A stretch of DNA of 64,000 nt from Spirometra erinaceieuropaei (Eukaryota; Platyhelminthes; Cestoda; Diphyllobothriidea; Diphyllobothriidae): positions 546,513-610,512 of the forward strand of contig CACRXP010000315.1 of the NCBI GenBank assembly GCA_902702965.1. Direction: 5' to 3'. Below, in pieces: positions 11,310 through 22,935 of this stretch. The notes under the pieces are model-generated. The model was not told where the DNA came from. It made no database searches and saw only the letters and a list, made by a program, of their open reading frames with translations. A program made the position numbers and the translations under genes. How positions within the stretch are numbered: position 1 is the stretch's first letter; every line of letters starts with the position of its first letter.

Positions 11310-11500
11310 AAGGTTTGTAATTATTTACCGTACTGACAACACAGGTACTAACTAAAAGCCTAGGCACGCGGGTTTCGCTGATCTTATGCCGCTGCCTGAC
11401 GCAGCTACGAGGGGTTCGGCTCATGAATGGGTTCACCAGCCTTCACCGTGTTGTTTTGATATATGAACTCCAATTTCACCGTGATTTGTTTAATTTCCGA
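11310..11500. repeat. Family E repeat copy
   Basis: It shares ACTGACAACACAGGTACTA, GCACGCGGGTTTCGC, GAGGGGTTCGGCTC and the CACCGTGTTGTTTTGATA block with the arms of the 45786-46292 palindrome. It is a single arm, not an inverted pair. Confidence 0.6.
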
Positions 11501-12079
11501 GGAAACCAATGCGCCAACTTGAAGTAAATCCTTCGGAACAGGCCTTTTCAGGCAAGGTCCAAAAGTTGATAGGAATATTTGAGCTGAAATCCATCAGCTA
11601 CAGCGAAATGATCGCAGTCTCAGAGGTATCTGAGCAGGAAACAGTCTATATTGTCCTCTGCAAACACCCGACCAGAATATCTCCCATGTGTGGGTCTTGG
11701 CTACTCCTTTACATCCTGTCTTTTCCCCTAAATGAGCATCTTTTCAAACGCTAGTTGCTGCTCACACTGCAGTTCCGTGTCAAAGACTTCGTTGTATGTT
11801 TGAATGCAGTAATCGGAGATAGCCTTTCATCAGTAATAGCAGAATATGGATTATTAACTTAGATGACTAATCCTGTCATGCGGGTGCTGCTCTGTCGACC
11901 GCTGCGGTCTCCAACTTGTATGTTTCCTGGTGTAACGACACATCTAGTCCCGTCTTCCTTTTTAAGGCCAGAGGCTCTTGAGACTGTGGATAAAAATACT
12001 TTCCTGAATAAAGGCAAAAGATCGAGTTCCAGGTGCATGCATAAGTTAAGAAGAAGGATGGTCGAGCACTGAAACATTT
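11501..12079. other. No recognisable gene
   Basis: Short frames only, without motif. The right edge abuts the 3' end of the minus-strand Penelope remnant. Confidence 0.4.
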
Positions 12080-13380
12080 TGTTTATTGTTGTGAGCTTTT
12101 GAACTCGTGCAGGAATCCATCGTCAGAGACAGTAGCTGCAACAGAACAAGGGACAGTTGTAGGACGTGTAAGCCAATCATCGACCGACGGCACAAGACTG
12201 TAGGTGACTACGCAGGGGTCTGCACGCCGGCGCCAGATCGATAAGTCGATTGACCGAGTTCTCATCTGAGGCCCAGGCCTCAATCAATTCTCGGCATGTT
12301 TTGTTTCCGGCGTGGGCGACTATTTTGGTGGCTGCGAATTTAAACCCATTGCATTTTCGTAGGTGTGGGCAGCCACCTTTGACAATGCGTCGCCTCGCCG
12401 TCCAACTAGCTTATGTTCGTGCATGCTCGATCCCAGCTTGCGTCCAGTTTGGCCTGTGTAGTTACAAGGACAGTTTTGGCACGAGATGCGATACAATACT
12501 CCAGAGTGCTCCTCAGACTTTAACCGGTCTTTAATTTTCATGACTTTACTGCTCATGGTGGCTTTGGGGCGGTGTGCAATTTTAACACCTAGCCCTTCAG
12601 CAATGCGCTCGGTTGCCTCTGAGACACCCTTGATGTATGGCAGAGAATACCATATCGTTGGTGGCGTTGATGTTTGAGTCCTTTGGTGGCGACAGCGTCG
12701 GCAGCGACTCAGATAGTCATTTTGCACGAACTAGTCGCGGAGTTAACGGGTCTCGCGTCCTCGTTTCTCCGGTTTGCTGCAATGATTTTGGATCCATTTG
12801 AAGTGTGTTACCGCGCAGTTTCGTTTGTGAGCCACCGGATGGTTGCTGTAAAAACTGAGAAGCTGTGTGGTGTTCTTTACCTTCTAATAAACTCTCGTTT
12901 CAAGTTCATCGTTAAGGCTCCGTCTGACAAGCCCATCCAGGAAGGGTAACTGATGTTCCTATTCTTCTTCCCGCGTAAATTTCATATCAGGGAAAACTGC
13001 GCTGAGTAGGTTGTGAAAATGTTGTAGCATGTTCTTCTTTACGATAACAAACGTGTCGTTTACGTAACGACGCCAAATTACTGGCTCATGTTGAATGAAG
13101 ACAATCTTTTATGACTCCGGTAGGATCAGCTCTGTCAATAAACCGGAGACCAGTGAGCCCATTGGAGTTATCTTGACTTGTTCATAGGTCTCTTCAGCAA
13201 AAGTAAAGTAAGTTTTTTGGCAGAATTCAAACGGGCTCATGAGGTGTTCAATTTTGAGTTCATTCTGAGTCTCGCACGTCTCTTTAATTCTCTTGCGCAG
13301 GACTTCGTGGGCCAAGTTTGGTAAGATGAATGCGAATATCGACGTCACACCGAAGGAGACCATGATTTCGTCCGTCTAAA
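12080..13380 (-). pseudogene. Penelope-like element: RT and GIY-YIG endonuclease remnant
   Basis: Read on the minus strand, 13363 to about 13110 encodes reverse-transcriptase motifs including YFTFAEETYEQVK and TPMGSLVSGL, the palm region of Penelope-like elements. About 30 bases on, in another frame, comes WRRYVNDTFVIVKKN, the catalytic YVDD box with the first Asp changed to Asn. The FPDMKFTREEE and LPFLDGLVRR blocks follow, then a thumb region (NHPVAHKRNC). The frame at 12727-12320 holds the linker (LPYIKGVSEATERI) and the GIY-YIG endonuclease start (GVLYRISCQNCPCNYTGQTG, then R-K-L). At least one frameshift and several stops, plus the Asp-to-Asn change, show that it is dead. The 5' part of RT is missing. 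A hammerhead-like core lies in its 3' region at 12097-12126. Confidence 0.85.
12097..12126 (-). ncRNA. Hammerhead-like core at Penelope 3' end, second stem type
   Basis: On the minus strand CTGACGA is followed by GGATTC, loop CTGCAC, and GAGTTC, which can pair with GGATTC using two G-U pairs. AAAA stands where GAAA is required. The order matches the hammerhead core, but the first G of GAAA is lost, so this copy should be inactive. Confidence 0.4.
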
Positions 13381-16130
13381 CGATACGTCTCGACTCGACT
13401 GAAACACTACTGTTGTCTTACTTCAAATGCAACCAGGCGGCCATGGCGCGTGGAATGACCGCATCTACTTATAAAGCGCGGTAGATCAGTAGGTGCACAG
13501 ACGTGTGCGTAAGAGGACATTATGGAAATCGACTTTGCTGTTTCTACCTGGATTTCCCTATTGCGTGTTGTTGGGTGTTTATCAGCGTTAGCGGTTGCTA
13601 AGCAACTAGGTAGCCCCAACAAAAATCAGGCAAATCCAGTTCATTCAGCACGGCTCGAAATATACCTTAGACTAAGACATTATTGCAATCGGGTTCCCGT
13701 CAAGTGGTATTTTTGCCAAAACGTCCCGGGATAGTGAAATTTAGGACGCCTGATCCATGTTTCGCGTCACGTGAGTAATCTTTACTTTCAAGTTTAAAAT
13801 CACTGGGATATTTCAGGAAGGTTCCGAAGCCTTGGCTAAAGCGGAGGAAGTTGGAAATGAATATTTGTTTCATCTACAGGGTGAAATTTTAAGGGCTTTC
13901 CTCCCAGTATGGATTTAAAACAGGAACAGACAGCAGAATTTATTGGTAACAACAAATTTCGCTACAGCATATCAATTGGAATCCGTCGCCGCGTAACACA
14001 GATAACGAATAAAAAGCATACATCACTTTGAATTTGCGCAGAAAAAAATCAATACAGAACACCAAGTTAATTGTTTGCTAATCACATACTAATCAACAAA
14101 GATAGTAACTTGAAAATGCAATTTACACAGCAAAAAGGGACAGAGTTAACAGAGAAATGGCGGATTACCGGAGAAAGTAGGGGTTGGCCACATGGTCTAA
14201 TTGTCTGCATTGGTAGAGTTTCCCTCGCCATAAACATGTTGCCCTCAAGTAACGCAATGTCCGAATTGTCGGTGACCGAACAAGTACTCGGAAGGATATT
14301 TTCGGGGCGACAGAATGACCGCTATCTAGGAGGTGTTTCGTGAAACGGTAACGAAGGACGACTCGTACAGAATGAAAGGTGCCGGAATGTAGGGGACTAC
14401 TAATCACTCGTTAACTGGCAAAAACGAAGGCATCAAATAATAATAGACGACTCTATGAGAATTGAATGCATATAACAAATATCGAAGTTGATATCGAATT
14501 GTTTAGAAATGCTGACTTTTCTTTAGAGAGACGGAAGGTTTCAAAAACATCAAAGGTCGTTGTACTTGAAAGTTTGTAGATAAAGCTTGTCCATACAAAA
14601 GACGATTACGTATATGTATAAAACAGGAAAATATCAGACGGTTTAAACTGGGGATTGCCTATAGGCGTTATTACTGCATTTTAGGACACGGAATCACACA
14701 GATTCACAAATCCGACTTTTTAAAGTCGACGAAACACTTGGTTTTCTAAAAATTACTTTCCACCTTGCTTCGTCTGATTTATTTACGAAAAAGTAAATCA
14801 AGTTTGAAGTGTGGCGGGTTAAATTTCGTAAAACTCTCGTGTTTAACTTATGCCTCTCTCATAAAAAAACTCCCATGGGTGCCAAGCTTAGTCTCGGATG
14901 TCCACCAACATAAAAATCACGGGAATACAAGTTAACGTACATTGTCGCCCAAGTGTGTAAATATTTTCACTTGTGGAATTGTTAATAAGCATATTGTGAG
15001 CGCAAAAGCACATTTTCCGGAACGACCTAGTAGACTGAATAAATGATGCAGCATTTTAGTTGCATACAGTCGACCTTCTCGACTTCCGCCATCATGTTTC
15101 GTGAGGTAGATTGCATACTGTATTAATTAAAGTTTCCCTAATTTGTTTGAATATGCGGATAAAAGAAGTGCAGCGAAAACATCATTTTTTCTTGTCGAAG
15201 GATGCGTAAATTTGTCCTTAAGGGAACACAAAATTCTCCCACTTTACTTATTTTGGACTTTAAAAGAGGAGGCCTGAGAAATGGAAAGGTTGCATGTAGA
15301 GTATGGGACAAAGTGAGAAAAACAACTTGAGTGATTTTTGCCTACGTGAATTGCATGAAAGTGCTTTCCTAGTTAGTTTACACACATCGAGACACTGTCC
15401 TTCCACCGAAACTATTGGCAACCGGTTGCAAAAGTGCCTCTCCAGAAAAAATTAGAGAACAATGGGTTTTTCCTGTTGTTTTTCAATGCGAAACCAACAG
15501 TTATAAGTGGCAAACAAAACATCATAACTACCCTCACATTTCTGCCTTCGATACATTCGCTACCTGCGTCCTCATTTGCCTCCGGGGCTTCCAAAAGTAC
15601 ACCGCATGCATGTGAAATAAAAACAAACCCTTACGCTGTCTGATGTCCTTTATACAGAGATCGCGTGCTGACCATAAAATACTAACAGGCGTTTTGCGCT
15701 TATCACCAGCTTCAGACCTCAGCTTCCCCCCCTGACCAATCACTGTTCCTATTTACCAAAAGCTATGAGCGAATGTGGTGGCTCGCCTCGTTTTATCCGT
15801 TAGTTACGGTTTTACGAACAAGACCATTCTTCTCCCAGTTACTGCACCAAATGTTGAGTCAAGGTGGACCTTATCGCTTGGGGTTAAGTTAAGCACTACT
15901 ACTTACTCGCCTGAAAAAGTCGTCTCTGGGGCGTCGCAGAAATGAATCAAGCGCCACTTACGATATCCTAACGTTTCGGTTCTGCAGCAAAAGCGGTTGA
16001 CACGGAAGCCTGCTTGGCGATGGTTACCAACAGTCCGTAAAGATAAGACCCCCTAAACCACCACAACGTCCTTACCCTCTCGATTTGGAATTCGAATTTC
16101 TGAACTTGTGGTTTTGGATTTCTCAGCTAT
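13381..16130. other. No recognisable gene
   Basis: The reading frames have no family motif. The block at about 14650-14735 (GGGATTGCCTATAGGCGTTATTACTGCATTT) resembles 48755-48830, suggesting an old shared repeat. Nothing else can be named. Confidence 0.45.
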
Positions 16131-16190
16131 TGGGATTCACGCGGGGATAGGTTCGATTCCCATTTGCATCCTAGCAGTAACTTCTCGCCG
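16131..16190 (+). repeat. Isolated Pol III B box-like sequence
   Basis: GGTTCGATTCCC near 16150 matches the tRNA B box. I see no good A box or acceptor pairing around it, so it is at most a decayed SINE head or a chance match. Confidence 0.2.
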
Positions 16191-16984
16191 AATAGGGGGG
16201 GCAGTGCCCTGCGGCGCTAACCGGTATTCACACACAGAGGATGTAGTCTCCTGATAATGGCTCCATATGAATCAGAAACCCTAGGAGAATAGAATTCCCG
16301 TTGCGGCGGTCGTGTCCACTCCTAACTTCTTGGTGATGTGGTTAGTTATGATCCCACCATTTCCTCTTCTTGCGACTTCTGCGGGTGAGGGGGGACAAGA
16401 ATGGCATGCAATTTTGTCACTGACTAGTGGCGTAAGAGTAACCAGTCGGTCGAGAGCTGCACACTAAAGAAAGCTTATTTTTTCAATGAAGAAGGAGACA
16501 TAATGTGGAGTCCGTGCTGGTACACGTTTAAGGGCTACTGGCTTATGCACCTACCAAAGACACATCTTTCCAGAAGTTCTCCTTTCATAAACGAATGGAC
16601 ATTTCTTTTCCTCTATTTGTCCATTTCAGGACGAACGCGGACACCAGTTGTACGCACCACCGGCGAAAGATCGCAGTGCTGGCATGGTCATGGCCAGTTA
16701 GACCTTCTGATTTCAAATCCAGCCGTTGGTCAACCCACAGTTTTTCCCTGTCCTTGCCCATGCCGCCACCGAAGCTTCGAAAGTCGCACGTTTCCCCCCC
16801 CCTCTATCATGTTCTTTTGTTACATGTCTATGTGTTGCCTGCTGTTCAACACCCACCCATCCCCCACACACGCATTTGCACACCACCTAATCACGTGCTC
16901 TGTCACATTGATATCTATATATTGCAACTTCCACGTATGTGTGCGTACTAACGTCCGGGCGTCTGCCCCTCGCCCGTTGTCTTG
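16191..16984. other. No recognisable gene
   Basis: Overlapping plus-strand frames up to 160 codons lie in a pyrimidine-rich stretch. Their composition (many Pro, Ser, His, Cys) reflects the base bias, with no domain visible. Confidence 0.4.
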
Positions 16985-17165
16985 ACGTTTTATTGACGTC
17001 GGGCCCAGATGGGCGAGAGGGGAGAGAGTGTTTGCGTAATTACTTCCGTACCCTCCTCCTTCTCCCGTTGTCTTGGCATTGCATTGTCACCAGGAAGGGA
17101 TGGACGAGGGAGGAAAGAGTGGGGTGGATGCTGTGCAAGTCTGACTCAATGTAGATTAACCTACG
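16985..17165 (+). repeat. SINE C tail pieces
   Basis: GGGCCCAGATGGGCGAGAGG and the later GGATGCTGTGCAAGTCTGACTC match the 3' body of a family seen complete at 17605, 36860 and 59045. Two partial versions lie next to each other. Confidence 0.5.
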
Positions 17166-17329
17166 CCATGCTGGGAACACGAAGCGGACGTCATTGTTTG
17201 CCATGGACGAACCGATCGCTTGTCAACCAAAGCACTCAATTGACACCTCTCACTTAAGTGGGAAGTGTGCTTCTCGGCCTCTTCTGCATGTGTGTTCCAA
17301 GTGTGAAACTATCGTGGTGTGCCAAGCGC

Positions 17330-17440
17330 CGTGGGTGGGAAGGTTGCCGCCTGACGCCTTAACTCAGTCCGCGAGTCTGCCCGGCTGTGTGTGTTGTGTG
17401 GAGTGTTGGACTGAGAGTCAGACTGCCACGTCCCCTTCGT
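17330..17440 (+). repeat. Family D repeat copy
   Basis: It shares GGGAAGGTTGCCGCCTGACG and GAGAGTCAGACTGCC with 19300-19410 and 35110-35254. There is no coding potential. Confidence 0.45.
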
Positions 17441-17604
17441 AACGTGACTCTTTGACACTTTTACGCATGTGAGGAGTGTGTGTATGAGTATTTTCTCTCA
17501 GTCGGCGACTGACTGTTTATCCGGCATTTAAAGGATGATAATCAGGGCTAAATGCAGGACTGTGTGCCACCCTTCTGGACCTTAGGGATTGTGAGCGTCC
17601 GGCA

Positions 17605-17996
17605 TGCCACGATTCAGAAAACCATGGCTCTCGCGGCCTGACGTGAGCTGGAAGTTCTCTGGCTCCCGGTTTCCTGGCGGTAGATGCGCTTGCGCTTCTG
17701 CTGCGTAAGCCCAGCCACCCTTTTCTTTTTTTTGTTGGTTAAGATCCTGGTCAAGTGTTTTTTTATAGACCAAGTGGGGGGGGGGGGTATTGCGGTATGC
17801 CTAGATGCGAGTCCGGCCGGGCCAGTCATCTGCGCCCTCTTCCGCCTCTGGTATTTTTGACTCAGTCTTGACATCGGGTCCAGGTGCGGAGTGGAGAAGA
17901 GAGAGAGTGCGGTAGATGCTATGCAACGTCTACCACCACTATAAGCTAACTCACGCACAATTCACCGTCTCCGCTCTCACCCTGCTGTGAAACATA
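17605..17996 (+). repeat. SINE C, near full length
   Basis: The head CCATGGCTCTCGCGGCCTGA and GTTCTCTGGCTCCCGGTT are followed by a poly-G run (17775-17787). The common body follows: CTTGACATCGGGTCC, GAGAGAGAGTGCGGTAGATGC, GCACAATTCACCGTC, CACCCTGCTGTG. The same order is found at 36860-37265. It ends where a MITE begins. Confidence 0.6.
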
Positions 17997-18981
17997 CAGT
18001 GAATGACCGATCTCATGAAATATCGGCTGAAATTCTAAAATGCGTTTTCGATTAGGAAGGATTACATGACCGCGGCTGTAATACTGATTATCTTGTAGCA
18101 TAATCATATAACATTTCGGACTTGGCAGTATGTCAGCTTTTGAATACACTGCTTTTCAATCTCCTGTAGAAACCCTACTTGATGCAAAATGAGTGCTTCA
18201 GTAGCATGCATTTTTCCCATTAATTTCCGAGGGTCTTGCAAATTCGAATATATCTTCTAGAAACCATGAACACAAATATGCCTTCTTAGGTCGTTTGATA
18301 GAGAATCACGTCATCTTTATATTTTATACTCGAAGAAGGAGTATAATTAGGTTTTGAAAAAGTTTCTAATTATGAGATTTTTAAGACCTAGCAATGCCCA
18401 TTCACATAGCATTGTACCTCGCCATTTACCACAGCTCCTCATGAAATGTACAACATAGTCCGCATGCATTGCAAAATTTTATGGGCTGTGATATATTTTT
18501 AAAGGCATAGAAGAATATGTGACTTTCTCTACGCGGAGCGCATGCAACTTCTAAGTTTAAATCATTTAACGGTAATGCTACGACTAACTAGGCTCCAAAT
18601 TATTCAGGAAAAAGAACCTTTCAAAAACTAGTTATGCTCCTTCTTCATGTATAAAATTTAAGGATGACGTGATTCTCCATCAAACGACTGAATGAAAGCA
18701 TATTTTTGTTCGGGGTTTCTATAAAATGTATTTGAAGTTGCAAGACCCTCGAAAATCAATATCGAAAATGCATGCTACTTAAGTATTCATTTTGTACCAA
18801 GTAGGGCCTCTACAGGAGATTGAAAAGCAGTGTATTCAAAAGCGGACATCCTGCCGAGTCCGAAATGTTATAAGATTATGCCGCAAGATAATCGGTAGTA
18901 CAACTGCGATCAAGTACTCCTTCCTAATCGAAAACGCATTTCAGAATTTCAGCCGACAATTCATGAGGTCGGTCACTCTCT
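17997..18981 (+). mobile_element. Foldback Tc1-type MITE, subfamily 2
   Basis: The left end ACAGTGAATGACCGATCTCATG pairs with the right end CATGAGGTCGGTCACTCTCTG. Inside, CGATTAGGAAGGATTA pairs with TACTCCTTCCTAATCG. The element is close to 985 bp with no coding frame, and belongs to the same subfamily as 43272-44266. Confidence 0.78.
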
Positions 18982-19001
18982 GAACGTGAACATTGCTAAT
19001 A

Positions 19002-19120
19002 GAAGCAAAGAAACGAGTTCCAGGAAGCAGTCGTGAAAGTGACACGATCGTTGGCTAATAAAGCTCTTGTCCCAGCGATCGTGTCTCCTACTTCAGTTAC
19101 ATGAACATTGTTAGAAACGA
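19002..19120 (+). repeat. Penelope 3'-end-like fragment
   Basis: GGCTAATAAAGCTCTTGTCCC and AGCGATCGTGTCTCCTACTTC match the sequence that follows hammerhead-like cores at 55.98 kb and, inverted, 59.97 kb. The core itself is not recognisable here. Confidence 0.45.
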
Positions 19121-19299
19121 CGGTCGAATTGTCTCGTATGGATGTGACACACCTTAGACATGGACACCCACGCCGCATCAACTCAGGCGTCTACTCGCAT
19201 CACCCGATGATTGGCAAACTCGGACAGGTAAAGAGACAGACACTGGGGAATATATTGTTTAACTTATTACAAATCTGACGCGATATTATTCATGGCTTG

Positions 19300-19585
19300 T
19301 GAGGTTGCTAACTGACAGGGCTGACAGTCAGACTGCAAAGAGCTTCCCCTCACTGTGGCCTTAATGACACCCTCAGCTACATGAGATTCTAGCCACCCTC
19401 AGAGGATCCTGTCTCTACTAGGGGGGGGGGGGCTATCAGGTCCATTTAACTTCTTTAGCTACCGACTATCATCTTGACTGTCTTTCCACCGGACCCTGAT
19501 GGCCGAGGGAAGAGATAGCGTCGCGCAAGTCTGTTGCCCTCAAAAACTAAATCACTCCCAATTCACTATCCTGCGCCAATCCTGC
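19300..19585 (+). repeat. Family D piece followed by SINE C tail piece
   Basis: 19300-19410 shares GTTGCTAACTGACAG, GTCAGACTGCAAAGAGC and CTCAGCTACATGAGATTCTAG with 35110-35254. After a poly-G run (19421-19432), 19485-19585 carries the SINE C body landmarks GAGGGAAGAGATAG and CAATTCACTATCCTGC. Confidence 0.45.
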
Positions 19586-20390
19586 TATGGGGTAGGCACT
19601 GGCCGTAATCGTTCTTGACGCTTCAACTATCGTCGTCGTCGTCTTGTGTGTACGAGACCTCGATGCGCTGTTAGCTTCGATGCAGTAAATTATCTCTCGA
19701 GATATCGTGGGCAGATGGGTATGGCTGACTTCCACAACCATGCGATTAATCTGTCATCTTTGATGGTGAACATCACTACTCTGGAATGTGGTGGGGCAAT
19801 GTGAATGATAATGCATCGAGTGAGAAAGAGTCTTGTGTAGTCTCGGACTAACTCTTTCTCTCGCTCTCTCTGCCTTTCCGTCTCCTACTTTGCACAACCA
19901 CGGTATCTCATTGCGCAAACTGGACTTGGTTCCCATGACATAAGCGGGTTGAACCTACAAGAAGGAGTTTACGATAGGAGAATTATTTCTTTTGCCTAAA
20001 ATTTGAATCATAAACTGAGAAAACATCATGGGTTCACAGACATGTCTAACTTTTCCGAAGAGGCAATGTTCTATTTCTGCGGCTAATCAAATCTCTATAG
20101 TTGCGACTTTTGAGGAACTGAAGATCCAGAAAAATATTGAAAACATATCAGGAATTTTTAAGAAAACTAAAGCGGCCTCCGCAGGCTGACACTTACCCAC
20201 CGTGACCCTTTCTACTTTGAAGAACAAACTTTTAGCAGAGAAAGGCATTTGACAACTCTGTAGAATGTCTTTATTCATGAGGTGTTGGGGAGTAATTATT
20301 TCTAAGGTAAACATTTCCCAACGAATGGAGCATTTTGTCATGATGCGCCTAAAGTGAGACAGTTCTTATAATAAGGCAGGTCCAAACGCA
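19586..20390. other. No recognisable gene
   Basis: Short frames without motif. The pyrimidine-rich run CTCTTTCTCTCGCTCTCTCT lies near 19850. The region ends at the Penelope remnant. Confidence 0.4.
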
Positions 20391-21141
20391 TGAGTAGGTA
20401 GAGTTTGAACAATTGCCCAGATTCATTGCAGACTCATTGAAGCAAACCGGAGGAGAGAGCACACGAAGTCCAGCTTACGTAGAATGGCTATCCGAAGGCA
20501 TATATGGATGTGCTCATCAGACGGAACCTTACCGGTGACCTCCAAAGGACGGTTTATAGGATGGCAACGAACACCACACATTTTCTCAGTTTTCGCAACA
20601 ACCATCCGGTGGCTCACAAACTAAGCTGTGTGAAGACGCTCTCCAAACGAATCCGAACTCATTGCAGTAAACCGAAAGGACAAGCACGTGAGGCCCTTTA
20701 TCTCCGCGACCAGTTCATGCAAAACGGCTTTCCGAGGGCATTCATAAATCGCTGCCTACACCATCGCCCCCAGAGGACCCAAACAGCAACACCACCAAGG
20801 AAAGGGCATTCCCTACCATGTATTAAAGATGCTTCAGGAGCGATCGAGCGTATTTCTGCGGAATTAGGTGTTGTAATTCCAAACTGGCCCAAAGCCACCA
20901 CGTGCAGCAAGGTCACGAAAACCAAAGGCCGACTAAATCCCGAGGAGCACTCTGCGGTAGCGCCCAGTGTAAAACTGTCCTTGTAACTACACAGGCCAGA
21001 CTGCACGCACGCCCGTGTCGCGGATACACGACTGTGCGACGAGGCGACAAATTAGCACAAATGGTTGTCCACACCTACGAAGTGGGTCAAAAAGTGGACA
21101 TTGCAGCCACCAGTCGGAAAGCAAAACAGGCCAAGAATTGA
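20391..21141 (+). pseudogene. Penelope-like element: thumb and GIY-YIG remnant
   Basis: From about 20510 the plus strand reads through the RT thumb region (TGDLQRTVYRMATNTTHFLS, RNNHPVAHKLSC), a connector (FPRAFINRCLHH) and the block GHSLPCIKDASGAIERISAE that precedes the endonuclease, ending near EEHSAV. The frame then shifts; the next frame (20902-21141) carries the rest of the endonuclease region in decayed form. GIY-YIG residues are largely lost. Just upstream, 20400-20500 repeats a later piece of the same element (THCSKP-type and NGYPKAYMD), so two fragments are joined out of order. A hammerhead-like remnant follows at 21299. It is dead. Confidence 0.75.
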
Positions 21142-21298
21142 TTGACGCCTAGACCTCCAATGAGAACTCGGTCGATCGACTTATCGATCCGGCCCCGGTG
21201 GGCAGGGTCTTGTGCTATCTCGCCCAAACCTGCGTCATCGATCGTTGATTGACAAGCGTGTCCTATAATTGTCACTCGTCATGTTGTTGCCACTATTT

Positions 21299-21332
21299 CC
21301 GATGATGGATCTCTGCACGAGTTTAAAAACTG
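21299..21332 (+). ncRNA. Decayed hammerhead-like core
   Basis: CCGATGATGGATCTCTGCACG then AGTTTAAAAACTGAG aligns with the minus-strand core at 12097-12126, with one change in CUGANGA and loss of the GAAA guanine. It sits about 160 bp after the Penelope endonuclease remnant, the same relative place. Confidence 0.35.
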
Positions 21333-21339
21333 AGAACGA

Positions 21340-22209
21340 CAGACAGACTTTTCCTGAGGTAGACCAATCTTCTTATTTGCTTACTCGTGCACCTAGACCT
21401 CAACCTTTCGCCTACACGGTTGTATCTGGTCAATTTTCCGTGAGGCATACAAAAAGAATTATTCATCCAATTAGACATACTCTTTTAAGTTTACTAACCG
21501 ACAAACAACAAGCAAAGGCAACGGTATGGAGAAGGACCCCTCTTAACTGACGGCAGACTGTGGATCATATCATAGGGGCTTTTATTTTGACATCCATTTG
21601 CAAGCCTTTGCAGGCATTGTACTGCCAATAACAATCACTCAAACTCTTTTATTATTCGAAATTTACTTTTTGCTAACTTTTTATTACCGCGCTCATTTTC
21701 GTCGTCGAACAAAAGCGTACGATAAGTCTTTCAGGAGAAATTCAAACAATTTCTGTGTTTTTCTGCATTTTGTCAGCTTACCGTCTAGTGCGCTGCCTCA
21801 TCCGCAAAACTCCCCTTTCCGCCAATCACGTACGACACGATGCACAATCTACCGACAGTGAAATGGGGTCCTTTTCCGTACCATTGCCCAAACATAACCC
21901 AGATAATTACAATGCAACACTTATTGGGTTCTCGAATTTTACCTGAAAAATACGTTTGGAATAACGACGGTCAGGACCCAGTTCGATAGTCTAAAATGCC
22001 ATCAGTTAAACCTGCATAAGATTTTTATTAAGGCAGTGTGCCATTTGCACAACCAGAGTTACTAAATTTTCAAATTGCTGCAGGGATTTACAAAGTCTAC
22101 TTCTAAATTGCGATCGCAGACGGGGTTAGGGGACATGTTCGCCCCTTTGGACCTTGAGGCCGAATCTAGGGCCCATGAGGGAAGTAGCTATGCGGCCGTG
22201 AATATAGGT
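21340..22209. other. No recognisable gene
   Basis: The two overlapping plus-strand frames at 21598-21946 have no domain. Nothing else is named. Confidence 0.4.
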
Positions 22210-22417
22210 TGAGCGGACTAAGGCAGAATGCTATTACCGACAAAGACAAGGGAGACTGGGATGGCCATTTCTGGCTTATTAGCCGTCCTCAACCAGCCAT
22301 ACCCAAGCCCGAAGTGTGGAACACCCGAGCCTCGAACTCGCGACCTGCTAGTTAGAAGTCCACGCCTCTACCCACCGGGCCACGAGCCCGTTGCCTTGTC
22401 GGTTTTCGATCGGGAAT
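22210..22417 (-). repeat. SINE B (tRNA-derived), minus copy
   Basis: Minus strand: A box region GGCCCGGTGGGTAGAGGCGTG, B box GCGAGTTCGAGGCTCGG, then GTGTTCCACACTTCGGGC, AGCCAGAAATGGCCATCCC and CTTGTCTTTGTCGGTAATAG. The head lies at about 22325-22395 and the body runs leftward to about 22225. It is inverted relative to the next copy. Confidence 0.75.
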
Positions 22418-22790
22418 ATACAACGGAACGAGTGAGTTCCGTATGAACGATCGGTGAGCGCCCCACTAACATTGTATATTACCGATCGAAAACCGACAAG
22501 GCAACGGGCTCGTGGCCCGGTGGGTAGAGGCGTGGACTTCTAAACCAACAGGTCGCGAGTTCGAGGCTCGGGTGTTCCACACTTCGGGCTTGGGTATGGC
22601 TGGCTGACGACGGCTAATAAGCCAGAAATGGCCATTCCAGTCTCCCTTGTCTTTGTCGGTAATAGCATTCTGCCTATATATCATGCGCCGCTGTGCGGCT
22701 GCTGGTTGGGCTCGAGAGAGAGCCCTTAAGGCACAACGGAACGAGTGAGTTCCGTATGAACGATCGGTGAGCGCCCCACTCACATTGAGA
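22418..22790 (+). repeat. SINE B, plus copy preceded by another copy's tail
   Basis: 22418-22480 is a SINE B tail (GGAACGAGTGAGTTCCGTAT, ATCGGTGAGCGCCCC). It runs directly through ATTGTATATTACCGATCG into the leader and tRNA-like head (CGGGCTCGTGGCCCGGTGG, B box GAGTTCGAGGCTCGG). The body and a complete tail end near 22788. The tail-to-head junction is the same as at 31730-31800. Confidence 0.75.
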
Positions 22791-22847
22791 GGACTAACTA
22801 AAACTAGCGTTCGACTCAATCACCAACGACCCCGTATTAGTGTCCTA

Positions 22848-22935
22848 CGTGCCCCGAAAAACCGGGCTAGGCTATGGCTGACTGATGGCGACTAATGAGC
22901 CAGAACGGGTCACTCCAGTCTCCTTGTCTTCGCAA
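22848..22935 (+). repeat. SINE B body fragment
   Basis: GGCTATGGCTGACTGATGGCG, AATGAGCCAGAACGGGTCACT and CCAGTCTCCTTGTCTTCG match the SINE B body. Head and tail are missing. Confidence 0.55.

Noticed and set aside
16503..16985. A 160-codon plus-strand protein
   Set aside because: Overlaps another open frame, consists of low-complexity pyrimidine-rich sequence, and has no motif or homologous copy.
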